Positions 27,585 to 35,615 of a DNA stretch of 64,000 nucleotides are shown one piece after another (the stretch's first letter is position 1; each line of letters starts with the position of its first letter). The notes under the pieces were generated by a model. It had not been told where the DNA came from. It worked only from the letters and a program-made list of their open reading frames with translations, and did not search any database. This stretch comes from Chitinispirillaceae bacterium. GTDB taxonomy: Bacteria; Fibrobacterota; Chitinivibrionia; Chitinivibrionales; Chitinispirillaceae. The stretch is taken from contig JAFGDP010000095.1 of NCBI GenBank assembly GCA_016932075.1, positions 8,028-72,027 on the forward strand. The letters run 5' to 3'. The position numbers and the translations under genes are program-made.

Positions 27585-28667
27585 ATGGTCCTTTTCAATG
27601 ACCTAAAAAAGCACTATGCCTCGTGCAGGCGCGATATTGACGCGGCTGTTCGGGCCGTATTCGACAGCGGCAGCCATATTCTGGGCAGAGAGGTGCAGGA
27701 GTTTGAGCGGGAGTTTGCCGCGTATTGCGGGGTTGCGTACTGCGTCGGCGTGGCCTCGGGCACCGAGGCGATCGCTCTGGCGCTGATGGCGCTGGATATC
27801 GGGGCCGGTCATGAGGTGATCACCACGAACATGACCGCGTTTCCCACCGTTGCCGGGATCAGGCAGGCCGGCGCCATCCCCGTTGTCGCGGATATCAGGA
27901 GCAGTGACGGACTTCTGGACCCCGCAAGCGTGGAAAGAAACATTACGGCCGGGACACGGGCGATCGTCGCGGTGCATCTCTATGGCCAGTGCTGCGACAT
28001 GGACCCGCTTCTGGACCTGGCGCGTCAGCGGAATCTGTATCTCATTGAAGACGCCGCCCAGGCCGCTGGCTCGACCTATAACGGCAGGAACGCGGGAAGC
28101 ATGGGCGTCTGCACCGCGTTTTCGTTCTATCCGACAAAAAATCTCGGCGCGTTCGGCGATGCCGGCGCCGTGACCACAAACAGCAGCGAACTTTACCAGA
28201 AGCTGCTCATGCTCAGGAACTATGGCCAGAGCCGGCGCTACTATCATGACGCGCCCGGAATCAACAGCAGGCTTGACGAGCTGCAGGCCGCGATGCTCCG
28301 CGCAAAGCTCCCGCATCTGGACGAATGGAACAAGCGGCGCGCCGCGATCGCGGCGCGCTATAGGCAGGGCCTCAAAAACGTCACCTGCCTGGATCAACAT
28401 GCGTATGGAACGTCAAACAACCATCTGTTCGTGGTCAGGCACGAAAGGCGGGACCATCTCATGGAGTTTCTGCGCGACCGCGGCATCCAGACGCTCATTC
28501 ACTACCCGGTGCCGATAAACAGGCAGAAGGCGTTTCGCGGGAAGAACACGGCGCCGCTGCCAGAGAGCGAAACCTTTGCGGACACCATCGTGTCGCTTCC
28601 GCTCTATCCGGAACTGGAGGACAACGAAGTGGACCAGGTGATCGAGGCGATCAATGACTGCCGCTGA
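27585..28667 (+). CDS. DegT/DnrJ/EryC1 sugar aminotransferase (FdtB-like)
   Basis: A 360-residue PLP-dependent aminotransferase. GVASGTEAIALALMAL is the phosphate-binding region, EDAAQAAGSTY the conserved acidic motif, and Lys185 in FSFYPTKNLGAFGDAG is the PLP lysine. Placed directly after the FdtA-like ketoisomerase, it most likely makes the 3-amino group of a dTDP-sugar (FdtB/QdtB role). Its last 14 bp overlap the following glycosyltransferase gene. Confidence 0.93.
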   Translation: MVLFNDLKKHYASCRRDIDAAVRAVFDSGSHILGREVQEFEREFAAYCGVAYCVGVASGTEAIALALMALDIGAGHEVITTNMTAFPTVAGIRQAGAIPVVADIRSSDGLLDPASVERNITAGTRAIVAVHLYGQCCDMDPLLDLARQRNLYLIEDAAQAAGSTYNGRNAGSMGVCTAFSFYPTKNLGAFGDAGAVTTNSSELYQKLLMLRNYGQSRRYYHDAPGINSRLDELQAAMLRAKLPHLDEWNKRRAAIAARYRQGLKNVTCLDQHAYGTSNNHLFVVRHERRDHLMEFLRDRGIQTLIHYPVPINRQKAFRGKNTAPLPESETFADTIVSLPLYPELEDNEVDQVIEAINDCR

Positions 28668-29628
28668 TACCGCGCTCAATCTGTCAATCGTTATTCCCGT
28701 GTATCGCGGGGAACAGTCGATCGGTCCGCTGGTCGATCTTCTGGTGAGGGATCTCTCGCCGCTTTACCGTCTGGAGATCGTGCTGGTGAACGACTGCTCG
28801 CCGGACAATTCGGAACAGGCATGCGTCGCGCTCTACCGGCAATATCCATCGATAGTCAAGTTCTACAGTCTGTCCAAAAACGTGGGCGAGCATAACGCGG
28901 TCATGGCCGGGCTCAACAAGTCAACGGGCGACTGGGTGGTCATCATGGACGACGATTTCCAGAACCCAGTGAGCGAGGTGGTCAAACTCGTCTCCTTTGC
29001 CGCGCAAAACGCCTACGACGTGGTGTATACCTGGTATGACCGGAAAAAACATTCATCTCTGCGCAATCTGGGAAGCTGGTTCAATGACAAGGTGGCCACG
29101 ATCATGCTCAAGAAACCGGCGAAGCTCTATCTTTCCAGTTTCAAGGCGATGAACCGTTTCCTGGTAAACGAGGTGATCAAATACACCCTGCCGTTCTCCT
29201 ATATCGACGGCCTTATCATGCAGATCACGGGCAATATCGGCACCGTGCAGGTGGAACATGAGGCGCGCGCCGCCGGTCGTTCGGGATACACGCTCAAAAA
29301 GCTCATCTCTCTATGGATGAACATGTTCACCAACTTTTCCGTCCTGCCCCTGCGCCTGGCAATGGCCATGGGGTTCGCGTTCGCGGGACTCGGGTTCCTG
29401 GTCGGTCTCGAAATGGTCATCGAAAAGTACCTCAATCCGACAATGCCGGTCGGTTACGCGTTCCTGGTGTTCATCGTGACCGTGTTTGCCGGGATCCAGC
29501 TCATCGCGATCGGCATGGTCGGCGAATACCTGGGCAGGATGTTCCTCAACCAGAACAGAAAGCCGCAATACTCCATTCGTTCGTCGTACGAAACCCCGGC
29601 GCCAGAAGAGCCTCATGGAAAAAAATGA
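28654..29628 (+). CDS. Glycosyltransferase family 2, DPM1/ArnC-like
   Basis: A 324-residue GT2 enzyme. VIPVYRGEQSI and VLVNDCSPDNS are the nucleotide-binding strands, WVVIMDDDFQNP the DxD-type motif. Two C-terminal membrane helices (residues about 230-255 and 268-295) are the mark of polyprenyl-phosphate glycosyltransferases such as ArnC and GtrB. It would load a sugar onto undecaprenyl phosphate for the membrane transferase at 30483-32099. Overlaps its neighbours on both sides. Confidence 0.92.
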   Translation: MTAADTALNLSIVIPVYRGEQSIGPLVDLLVRDLSPLYRLEIVLVNDCSPDNSEQACVALYRQYPSIVKFYSLSKNVGEHNAVMAGLNKSTGDWVVIMDDDFQNPVSEVVKLVSFAAQNAYDVVYTWYDRKKHSSLRNLGSWFNDKVATIMLKKPAKLYLSSFKAMNRFLVNEVIKYTLPFSYIDGLIMQITGNIGTVQVEHEARAAGRSGYTLKKLISLWMNMFTNFSVLPLRLAMAMGFAFAGLGFLVGLEMVIEKYLNPTMPVGYAFLVFIVTVFAGIQLIAIGMVGEYLGRMFLNQNRKPQYSIRSSYETPAPEEPHGKK

Positions 29629-30358
29629 ATACGAAGTGATGTACCGTCTCGAGAACAGCTACTGGTGGTACGCAGGATTGCATGAGCTGGTCGCGCGTTT
29701 TTGCGAAAAAGCGCGTTTGCGCGCGGCCGGACCGCTGCGCATAATCGACGCCGGGTGCGGTACCGGCCGCATGATGGAGCTCCTGGCGCGGTTTGGAACG
29801 ATTGAGGGATTTGATTTTTCAGAAGAGGCGGTTCGGTTCTGCGCAGAGCGGGGCCTTTCCCGCGTGACACGGCAGGATATCAACGAATGGAAACCGCAGA
29901 CCGGGGCGTATGACGTCATCATCTCGCTTGATGTGCTCTGCCATAAGTCGGTGCGAAGCGAGCAGGAGATGCTCAACCGCTGCTTTGCCGCGCTTGCGAA
30001 AGGCGGGGTGCTTATCCTGAACCTGCCCGCATTCGAGCTGCTCAAGAGGCGGCATGACGCTGCAGTACACACCCGCAAGCGCTATAGAAAAAAAGAGGTG
30101 GTCGGCATGCTGCAGACAGCGGGGTTTGAAAAAATTTACGCAACGTATCGCCTGCCTTGGATTTTTTTCATCATGCTGTCAAAAAAGATGCTGGAAAAGG
30201 CAATGGGCGACCGTTCGTCCGGATCAGACCTCAGACCCCTGCCGGGGTGGCTGAACGGTCTGCTGCTCTTGGTGAACCGTTTTGAAAATACGCTGATCAG
30301 CGACGAAATATCCATGCCGCTTGGAGGTTCGCTGTTTGTGGTTGCACAAAAGTCCTGA
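29615..30358 (+). CDS. SAM-dependent methyltransferase (class I)
   Basis: A 247-residue methyltransferase starting MEKNEYEVMYRLENSYWWYAG, a common opening in glycan-locus methyltransferases. Motif I is IIDAGCGTGRMM near residue 40, and YDVIISLDVLCHKSV follows the third strand. The start 29615 overlaps the preceding gene by 14 bp. A C-terminal hydrophobic segment may touch the membrane. Likely methylates a sugar or lipid-linked intermediate; acceptor unknown. Confidence 0.85.
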   Translation: MEKNEYEVMYRLENSYWWYAGLHELVARFCEKARLRAAGPLRIIDAGCGTGRMMELLARFGTIEGFDFSEEAVRFCAERGLSRVTRQDINEWKPQTGAYDVIISLDVLCHKSVRSEQEMLNRCFAALAKGGVLILNLPAFELLKRRHDAAVHTRKRYRKKEVVGMLQTAGFEKIYATYRLPWIFFIMLSKKMLEKAMGDRSSGSDLRPLPGWLNGLLLLVNRFENTLISDEISMPLGGSLFVVAQKS

Positions 30359-30482
30359 CGCTGATAAAAGTATTGGATTTTTATTTTTCGCGAGGCTATT
30401 TTTAATGAAGGTATCTCTCCCTTGCAGGCATCCAGTGAAGTTAATCGCGAGCTTAAGCGCCTAGCATTCTTGTTGAGGATAA

Positions 30483-32099
30483 GTGGAAAACGGTCCAACA
30501 CCATCAACACATTCAGCCGCCCTTGGTAAGGGGATTCTGAACAGCCAGATATACCTGTACTGCCTGCTTTTTGCCGTCGCACTCCTTGTCCGCCTTCCCG
30601 GCATAGAGTTCCACTCGCTCTGGTTTGACGAGACCAGCACGGCCAATGTAGTGGTCCAACCCTCCTATGCCGAGCTCTTCAGTGCCCTCTATACATTCGA
30701 AGGAACGCCGCCCCTGTTTTACCTTGTGGAAAAAGGTTTCATTGACCTGCTTAATGTTCCGGCAAACGAATATTCCCTGCGTTTGCTCCCGCTCCTGTTC
30801 AGCGCGCTCTCGTGTACCCTGATATTCGTGCTTTTTTCCCTGATCGGAAACCGCAGAATCGGCCTGTTGTCCTATATCCTTGTAACGCTTTCCAGTTTTC
30901 ATATCTATCTTTCACTGGAAGCGCGCTGCTATTCGTTTTTAGGGGTCATGGCCCTTGCGACCCTGCTTTTGATCATTCTGTGGTGGCAGCGCGCGACGCT
31001 GCTGCGTTCCGTGCTTCTGTGCACAGCCATCATTATCCTTGTACAGATTCATTACTATGCAATGCTGTGGGTGGCTGCGATTGTCATTGCGGCATTTTTT
31101 ACCGAACGGAAACGCCCTCGCTTTTTTACCTTTTTAAGCCTGTGCGTTGCTGCCGCTTCAGTGTCATTCGCATTTCTGATGCCGCTTTTTCTCAACCAGG
31201 TCTCGCATGAAGTCGGGGAAATCCGGGATTTTCTCACGGCAAAATGGGGACTCGGCACCATATACGCTCCTGTCAAGGTCATGATCGGGGCCTATCTTTT
31301 TAAAATCAATCACCTTGGAGAGATAACAGCGCGTGACCTGCTGGGCATTGTTCCGGTTTTGTCGCTGTTCGGGATCGCCCTGTTTTTTCTGGTCGGCCGC
31401 ATTCGCGATCGCGATCTTTCCAGAACCGAAACCATGGTGATCGTTGCCGCCGCGTGCGCGTATATCTTTCACGTGAGCCTTGGCTGGAAGATCCCTTCGG
31501 TGCATCCCCGCTACATGGCCCATTTCCTTGTTCTGCTGTTCGGGCTTCTTCTGCTTGCGGTGCGCAGGGACAACCGGCTCGTGACTGTTTTTTTTACGGT
31601 TCTCCTCGTGCTCAATGGCATTGGAAATTACCGGTTTTTTGATTACAGCCAGTCGTACATCGAGCCGTGGCGCGACATTGCCGCAGCGGTGGAAAAGCAT
31701 ATTGATACGAGGGATGGCCGTCCTGCGCCGGTACTCACCGATATGATGATATCCCACTCAATGGCCTATTATATGAAGGACGCCAGCGTGCCCATCATCA
31801 ACATCCCTACGGTGACTGATTCCATAGAGTATTCACGCCTGGACCTGTTCGGCCATGAGTTTATGTCGCCGCTTTTCCACTATACCTACTTTCCTGTCAA
31901 GGGCCGCGTGTCCCTCCTCGATGTCATGCGCAGGGAAAAGCAGGGGATCTTCATCAAAAAGAATCTCTATGGACGGGAAAAGGCAGGCGTGCTGCATACC
32001 AGGTTCAAGGGCCTTGTGGATTTTTCCCTTCTTCGCTGTTTCCCGACCAACCAGGGCGACGTGTGCATTTTCCGCTGGCAGTACGCAGGGAAAAGCTAA
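30483..32099 (+). CDS. GT39/ArnT-like membrane glycosyltransferase
   Basis: A 538-residue inner-membrane protein with about eleven helices. The first outside loop has HSLWFDETST, the Asp-Glu catalytic loop of PMT/ArnT-type transferases that use polyprenyl-phosphate sugars, and TPPLFYLVEK is the second conserved loop. The C-terminal 130 residues are soluble. It starts with GTG. Together with the ArnC-like GT2 it forms a complete lipid-carrier transfer pair, likely moving the sugar made by this locus to lipopolysaccharide or protein outside the inner membrane. Confidence 0.85.
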   Translation: MENGPTPSTHSAALGKGILNSQIYLYCLLFAVALLVRLPGIEFHSLWFDETSTANVVVQPSYAELFSALYTFEGTPPLFYLVEKGFIDLLNVPANEYSLRLLPLLFSALSCTLIFVLFSLIGNRRIGLLSYILVTLSSFHIYLSLEARCYSFLGVMALATLLLIILWWQRATLLRSVLLCTAIIILVQIHYYAMLWVAAIVIAAFFTERKRPRFFTFLSLCVAAASVSFAFLMPLFLNQVSHEVGEIRDFLTAKWGLGTIYAPVKVMIGAYLFKINHLGEITARDLLGIVPVLSLFGIALFFLVGRIRDRDLSRTETMVIVAAACAYIFHVSLGWKIPSVHPRYMAHFLVLLFGLLLLAVRRDNRLVTVFFTVLLVLNGIGNYRFFDYSQSYIEPWRDIAAAVEKHIDTRDGRPAPVLTDMMISHSMAYYMKDASVPIINIPTVTDSIEYSRLDLFGHEFMSPLFHYTYFPVKGRVSLLDVMRREKQGIFIKKNLYGREKAGVLHTRFKGLVDFSLLRCFPTNQGDVCIFRWQYAGKS

Positions 32100-32209
32100 T
32101 AGGATTATTAATATAAAACAATAATATTGTGGGGGATGGCTCAATAATCTGCCACAGGCAGATGGGAATCCCTCTCTCCGAATCCCGACAGAACGTCGGG
32201 ATTCTACGC

Positions 32210-32365
32210 TACCCCCAGCGTGTGGACCACCGGTAGCACTTACCAAGTTAACATCGAGACCCTCAGGGTACGTGAATAGCGAAGCGGCATTTTACATTAT
32301 GGAATGAAGAAACGGTTGTTATTCTTGTGTTTTGGTTTTTCAATCTGCAATTAAAAGGGATGGTT
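32210..32365. repeat. Dispersed imperfect repeat, copy 1
   Basis: Shares with 61243-61362 a GACCACCG...CTTACCAAG...CCTCAGG block, a TTTTACATTAT block, and the ending ATGGTTGATAGCGTGG. The two copies differ by many substitutions and a gap of about 45 bp. It may be a decayed miniature mobile element. Confidence 0.55.
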
Positions 32366-32420
32366 GATAGCGTGGTAAATACGTCCCCCTAAATCCCTCG
32401 GTGGGGGACTTAACAGGTGG

Positions 32421-32610
32421 TTTTCGCGCCAGGGGCGACAGAGGGTAATGACCGAACGGCAGTGAGGTTATTAGTCTTGGGAGCGCAGGCGCGAATGCGA
32501 CCAGCGGACAAGACCGGCTCGCCTAAAGGCGAGAGCCCGGAGGAGAAACGGTGCCGACCTGCCTGAGCGGGGCGCTACGCGCAGGCAGGAGGCAGGCGCC
32601 CAAATTTTTT
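32421..32610 (+). repeat. Structured repeat element, copy A
   Basis: About 190 bp that recurs in shorter form at 35405-35558, in the same orientation, on the other side of the VWA gene. Shared blocks include GCGCCA, GGGTAATG, TTAGTC, GACCAGCGG, GGTGCCG and GGCAGGCGCCCA. A stem TAATGACC/GGTTATTA (32446-32453, 32466-32473) is kept in copy B with paired changes. A second stem CTCGCC-TAAA-GGCGAG (32518-32533) is present only here. Ends GCGCC and GGCGC can pair to close the structure. It looks like an RNA-encoding or mobile element; no class assigned. Confidence 0.6.
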
Positions 32611-32760
32611 CTTTCGAGATTGATCAACAGATACCCAATTAATTATCGTCGTTTTCCCTCAGAAAACGCTTTTTTCACCTCCACGTATACGTTCAAGCAA
32701 ATGCTCGGTATATTAAGAGCAGAACGTTACAACATCAATCCATTCCGCAAAGGAGGCCGC

Positions 32761-34965
32761 ATGAGCGTTTCGGGTTATCAACAAAAAAGAGTTCGAATGT
32801 CCTGCCTCGTGGTAGTGCTGCTGCTTCTGCTGCCTTTTACTGTTGTTTCCCAGGATATTGAAAGCATCGAGGGCCCGCTCTGCGTGGTCAAGGACACGGT
32901 CACCCAGAAAACGTTTACGCTTTCGCCGGAGCACTCGACGTACAACGTGGTGGTCACGGACGGGTTCGCGCATGTGAAACTTACCCAGCTCTATGTGAAC
33001 AAGTACGGCAGGATCAGGGACATCATCTACGTTTTTCCGCTTCCGCACAAGGGGAGTGTGCATTCGATGTCCATGCTGTATAAGGACGAGCTGTACAAGG
33101 CGCAAATCATGGAACGGCAGGAGGCTGAGCGTAAGATGGATTCTGTCGCGGTAAACGGCGGCACCGGAGCGCTTCTTATTCAGGAGCGGCCCAATATTTT
33201 CCAGCAGCGGCTTTCCAATATCGCGTTCGGGGATTCGGCCTGGGTGACCATCGGATTCAGTATGCCGCTCAAGTACGACAACAACACCTATGAGCTGGCA
33301 ATACCGACCATGATCGGCGAGCGGTATCAGAGCGAAGGCGAGGATTTCGTGCCGTCAGGACCGTTCTGGAATCCGCCGGAAGACCGTGACGGACAGTCAT
33401 TGCAGATCAATGTGCTGATCCAGACCGGATTCAGGATCATCCGGCTCGAATCGCCGACCCATCCGATGGTTACCAACGATCTTGCGACTATGCGCCAGGA
33501 ACTGGAACAGCGGGGCGTGCTGGAACCGGGATCAGAGATCGAAGAGCCGTTTCATTGCGGTGGCATACTTTTAACGCAGGCCACCTATCCCAACCGTGAT
33601 TTCGTGCTCCGTTTTTCAAGGCAGGAGGCAAAGCAGGATTTCACCATTGCATCCTGGTATGACCGCGAGCGCAACGAGGGCTATTTTGCCATGAGCATCT
33701 TTCCCGATACCAGCATCCATGAAGGAGCGAGGCCTGATCTCGACATCGTACTCCTGGTCGACCATTCAGGGTCACAGAACGGATGGCCGCTCGAAGCGGA
33801 AAAAAAGGTATGCTCGGAGATCCTTACACGGCTCCTGCCAACCGACAAACTGAGCGTACTTGCCTTTGAAAGCAGCGTGACCTGGGCATTCGGCAGCGAG
33901 CTGCCGCGTGACGCTAAGCCCGAGAACATCGGCATTGCTTCAACATTCATAAACAGTCTCACGGCGACCGGCGGTACACAGCTGTTAACCGGTGTGCAGC
34001 AGGCACTGTCAGTTCCTTTAGTCAGCGGGTATGAACGGTATTACGTTATTCTGACCGATGGATTCGTTACCAATGAGACAACCATATTAACAACAATCAG
34101 AGACCACCCTTCCAATCCGACCGTGTTCACGTTCGGGTGCGGCAATAGTATCAACCGTTACCTGATCGACGAGGCCGCCACCACGGGCAACGGCGGGTAC
34201 GGCACCGTCATCACCGAGATTGAGGCGCTGGAAAGCGTTGTTCCGTTCGTGGACGCGGCATGGGAAAAGATCATCACGCCCCAGCTTAAAAATGTAACGG
34301 TTACGTTCGGTACGGTGGGAGCTGCCAACCTGCTTATGCCGCTCGGTGCTAATTTGACCGTGGGCAGGGCAATCGAAGTGTATGGCACGTATGCAACAGG
34401 CGGTCAATCAACAGTAACAGTCAAGGGCACGGTCAATGGTCAGGAAAAGACCATTGCGAAAACCATGACGTTCGCCAGCCGTGAAAACATGAACTTCATG
34501 GTTCCTAAAATCTGGGCGCGGGAATATATTGACTTTCTTTCCAAAGCCGAGGGCACCACGCAGTCAAACAAGGCGGCAATTATCGAGGTTTCAATCGCGT
34601 TTCAGGTGCTTTCGAAATACACCGCGTTTCTGGCAATAAGTCCGGTCAAGAAAAACGGTACCATAGCGGTGTGGGATGATCCTCTGCGCGATAATCGGAT
34701 GCGTCATTCCGGAAAATTGAGCATTGCCGTGTTGCCCGGTTCCGTCAGAATAACGTTACCGTGCATGACGCATGTTCGCGAATTGGTCGTGTTCGATATC
34801 AAGGGCCGCGTCGTTTTTACCCTGCCGTTCAATGCCAGGCTTCAGGTACAGGCCTTTACCTGGGACGGAATGATCAGTACTGGCGAACGGCTCAAGCCCG
34901 GACTCTATGTGCTCTGTTTGAAAACAGCCGCAGGGGTCATGAAAAGTTCGTTTGTCCTGAAATGA
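32761..34965 (+). CDS. VIT and VWA domain exported protein with sorting tail
   Basis: A 734-residue exported protein. Signal peptide about 1-31, then a VIT (inter-alpha-trypsin inhibitor) domain about 40-165 (AHVKLTQLYVNKYGRI, YVFPLPHKGSV), and a VWA domain with the metal site Asp334, Ser336, Ser338 in DHSGS. The last 80 residues (VVFDIKGRVVFTL, KPGLYVLCLKTAAG) look like a type IX C-terminal sorting domain. Start at 32761 is fixed by AAAGGAGG 5-6 bp upstream; the longer open frame is not protein. VIT/VWA proteins bind other proteins at the surface; partner unknown. Flanked by direct repeats. Confidence 0.85.
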   Translation: MSVSGYQQKRVRMSCLVVVLLLLLPFTVVSQDIESIEGPLCVVKDTVTQKTFTLSPEHSTYNVVVTDGFAHVKLTQLYVNKYGRIRDIIYVFPLPHKGSVHSMSMLYKDELYKAQIMERQEAERKMDSVAVNGGTGALLIQERPNIFQQRLSNIAFGDSAWVTIGFSMPLKYDNNTYELAIPTMIGERYQSEGEDFVPSGPFWNPPEDRDGQSLQINVLIQTGFRIIRLESPTHPMVTNDLATMRQELEQRGVLEPGSEIEEPFHCGGILLTQATYPNRDFVLRFSRQEAKQDFTIASWYDRERNEGYFAMSIFPDTSIHEGARPDLDIVLLVDHSGSQNGWPLEAEKKVCSEILTRLLPTDKLSVLAFESSVTWAFGSELPRDAKPENIGIASTFINSLTATGGTQLLTGVQQALSVPLVSGYERYYVILTDGFVTNETTILTTIRDHPSNPTVFTFGCGNSINRYLIDEAATTGNGGYGTVITEIEALESVVPFVDAAWEKIITPQLKNVTVTFGTVGAANLLMPLGANLTVGRAIEVYGTYATGGQSTVTVKGTVNGQEKTIAKTMTFASRENMNFMVPKIWAREYIDFLSKAEGTTQSNKAAIIEVSIAFQVLSKYTAFLAISPVKKNGTIAVWDDPLRDNRMRHSGKLSIAVLPGSVRITLPCMTHVRELVVFDIKGRVVFTLPFNARLQVQAFTWDGMISTGERLKPGLYVLCLKTAAGVMKSSFVLK

Positions 34966-35002
34966 TCCCGTGGCTGACTGTGTGGTGGTGGTAGTAGGAA
35001 GG

Positions 35003-35038
35003 ACGACAGGCGTGCTCCCCAGGCGCGCCTGTCGTTTT
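35003..35038 (+). terminator. Rho-independent terminator after the VWA gene
   Basis: Perfect 10-bp arms ACGACAGGCG (35003-35012) and CGCCTGTCGT (35026-35035), then a T run, 38 bp after the VWA stop codon. Confidence 0.85.
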
Positions 35039-35141
35039 ATCATGTTAGCATATATAAGGGTTTTTTAAGGGGGAACCGCCTTCAAGGCACGCCAATCGGG
35101 TGCCACTGGCACACGGCAATCCCCTAGCCACAAGCCTCCTC

Positions 35142-35247
35142 GTCCCGCAAACAAATCGCGGGACTGCGGTGTCTTGTGACACACCCCCTCATGCGAAGGG
35201 GCTCGGCTATGTCCACCGCTGTGCGGCGAACGCTTTCGCCCCTTCGC
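35142..35247. other. Cluster of three perfect hairpins
   Basis: GTCCCGC/GCGGGAC (35142-35164), GTGTC/GACAC (35169-35182) and a 10-bp long-loop stem GCGAAGGGGC/GCCCCTTCGC (35193-35247) follow each other in about 105 bp with no credible coding frame. This is more ordered pairing than expected in ordinary spacer DNA and may be part of a structured RNA together with the repeat at 35405-35558. Confidence 0.5.
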
Positions 35248-35404
35248 AACGCACCCTGCCACTGCAGAAAAAACAGTGAAAAACCAAGCGAACAACATCG
35301 AGGGGATGGCGAAGAATCCCGGCGAATTGTCGGGATTCGAAGACAAGGGGAGCCTGAACCTGTCTCAATACTTGACAAACAGGTAGCTTTAAAGAAAGTT
35401 GAAG

Positions 35405-35558
35405 TTTTTGCGCCACGGGGCGACGGAGGGTAATGGCTGAACAGAGAGAAGCCATTAGTCCGTCGAGCACCAGGCACAAAGGTGCCGCAGTGCGTGACAG
35501 ACCGACCAGCGGGTAGCCTGGAGAAGAACCGGTGCCGAAGGCAGGCGCCCAGATTTTC
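35405..35558 (+). repeat. Structured repeat element, copy B
   Basis: Shorter copy of the element at 32421-32610. Stem TAATGGCT/AGCCATTA (35431-35438, 35450-35457) differs from copy A at paired positions while keeping the pairing. A second stem GGCAC-AAAG-GTGCC is present. It lies about 60 bp beyond the end of vgrG, which reads in the other direction. Confidence 0.6.
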
Positions 35559-35615
35559 AAGTGACTTCTGAGACAGCCTGCTCATCCACCGTAAATAAAA
35601 CACTTATCCTTATTG

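Larger units (their letters stand above)
32100..32760. other. Repeat-rich intergenic region before the VWA gene
   Basis: This 661-bp spacer has no credible gene but is dense in repeats: an inverted repeat GAATCCCGAC/GTCGGGATTC at 32184-32208, one end of a dispersed repeat (32210-32365) and copy A of a structured element (32421-32610). The VWA frame is open back to 32551, but that upstream part is the structured element and is not protein-like. Confidence 0.6.

Noticed and set aside
32421..32610. Identification of the structured repeat as an IscB omegaRNA/HEARO element or group II intron
   Set aside because: Size and structure would suit, but no IscB, TnpB or reverse transcriptase gene is near and I cannot match the sequence to a known consensus, so no name is given.
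32551..32760. Longer N-terminus for the VIT/VWA protein
   Set aside because: This part is structured repeat copy A and spacer. The start at 32761 has a strong ribosome site followed by a signal peptide.
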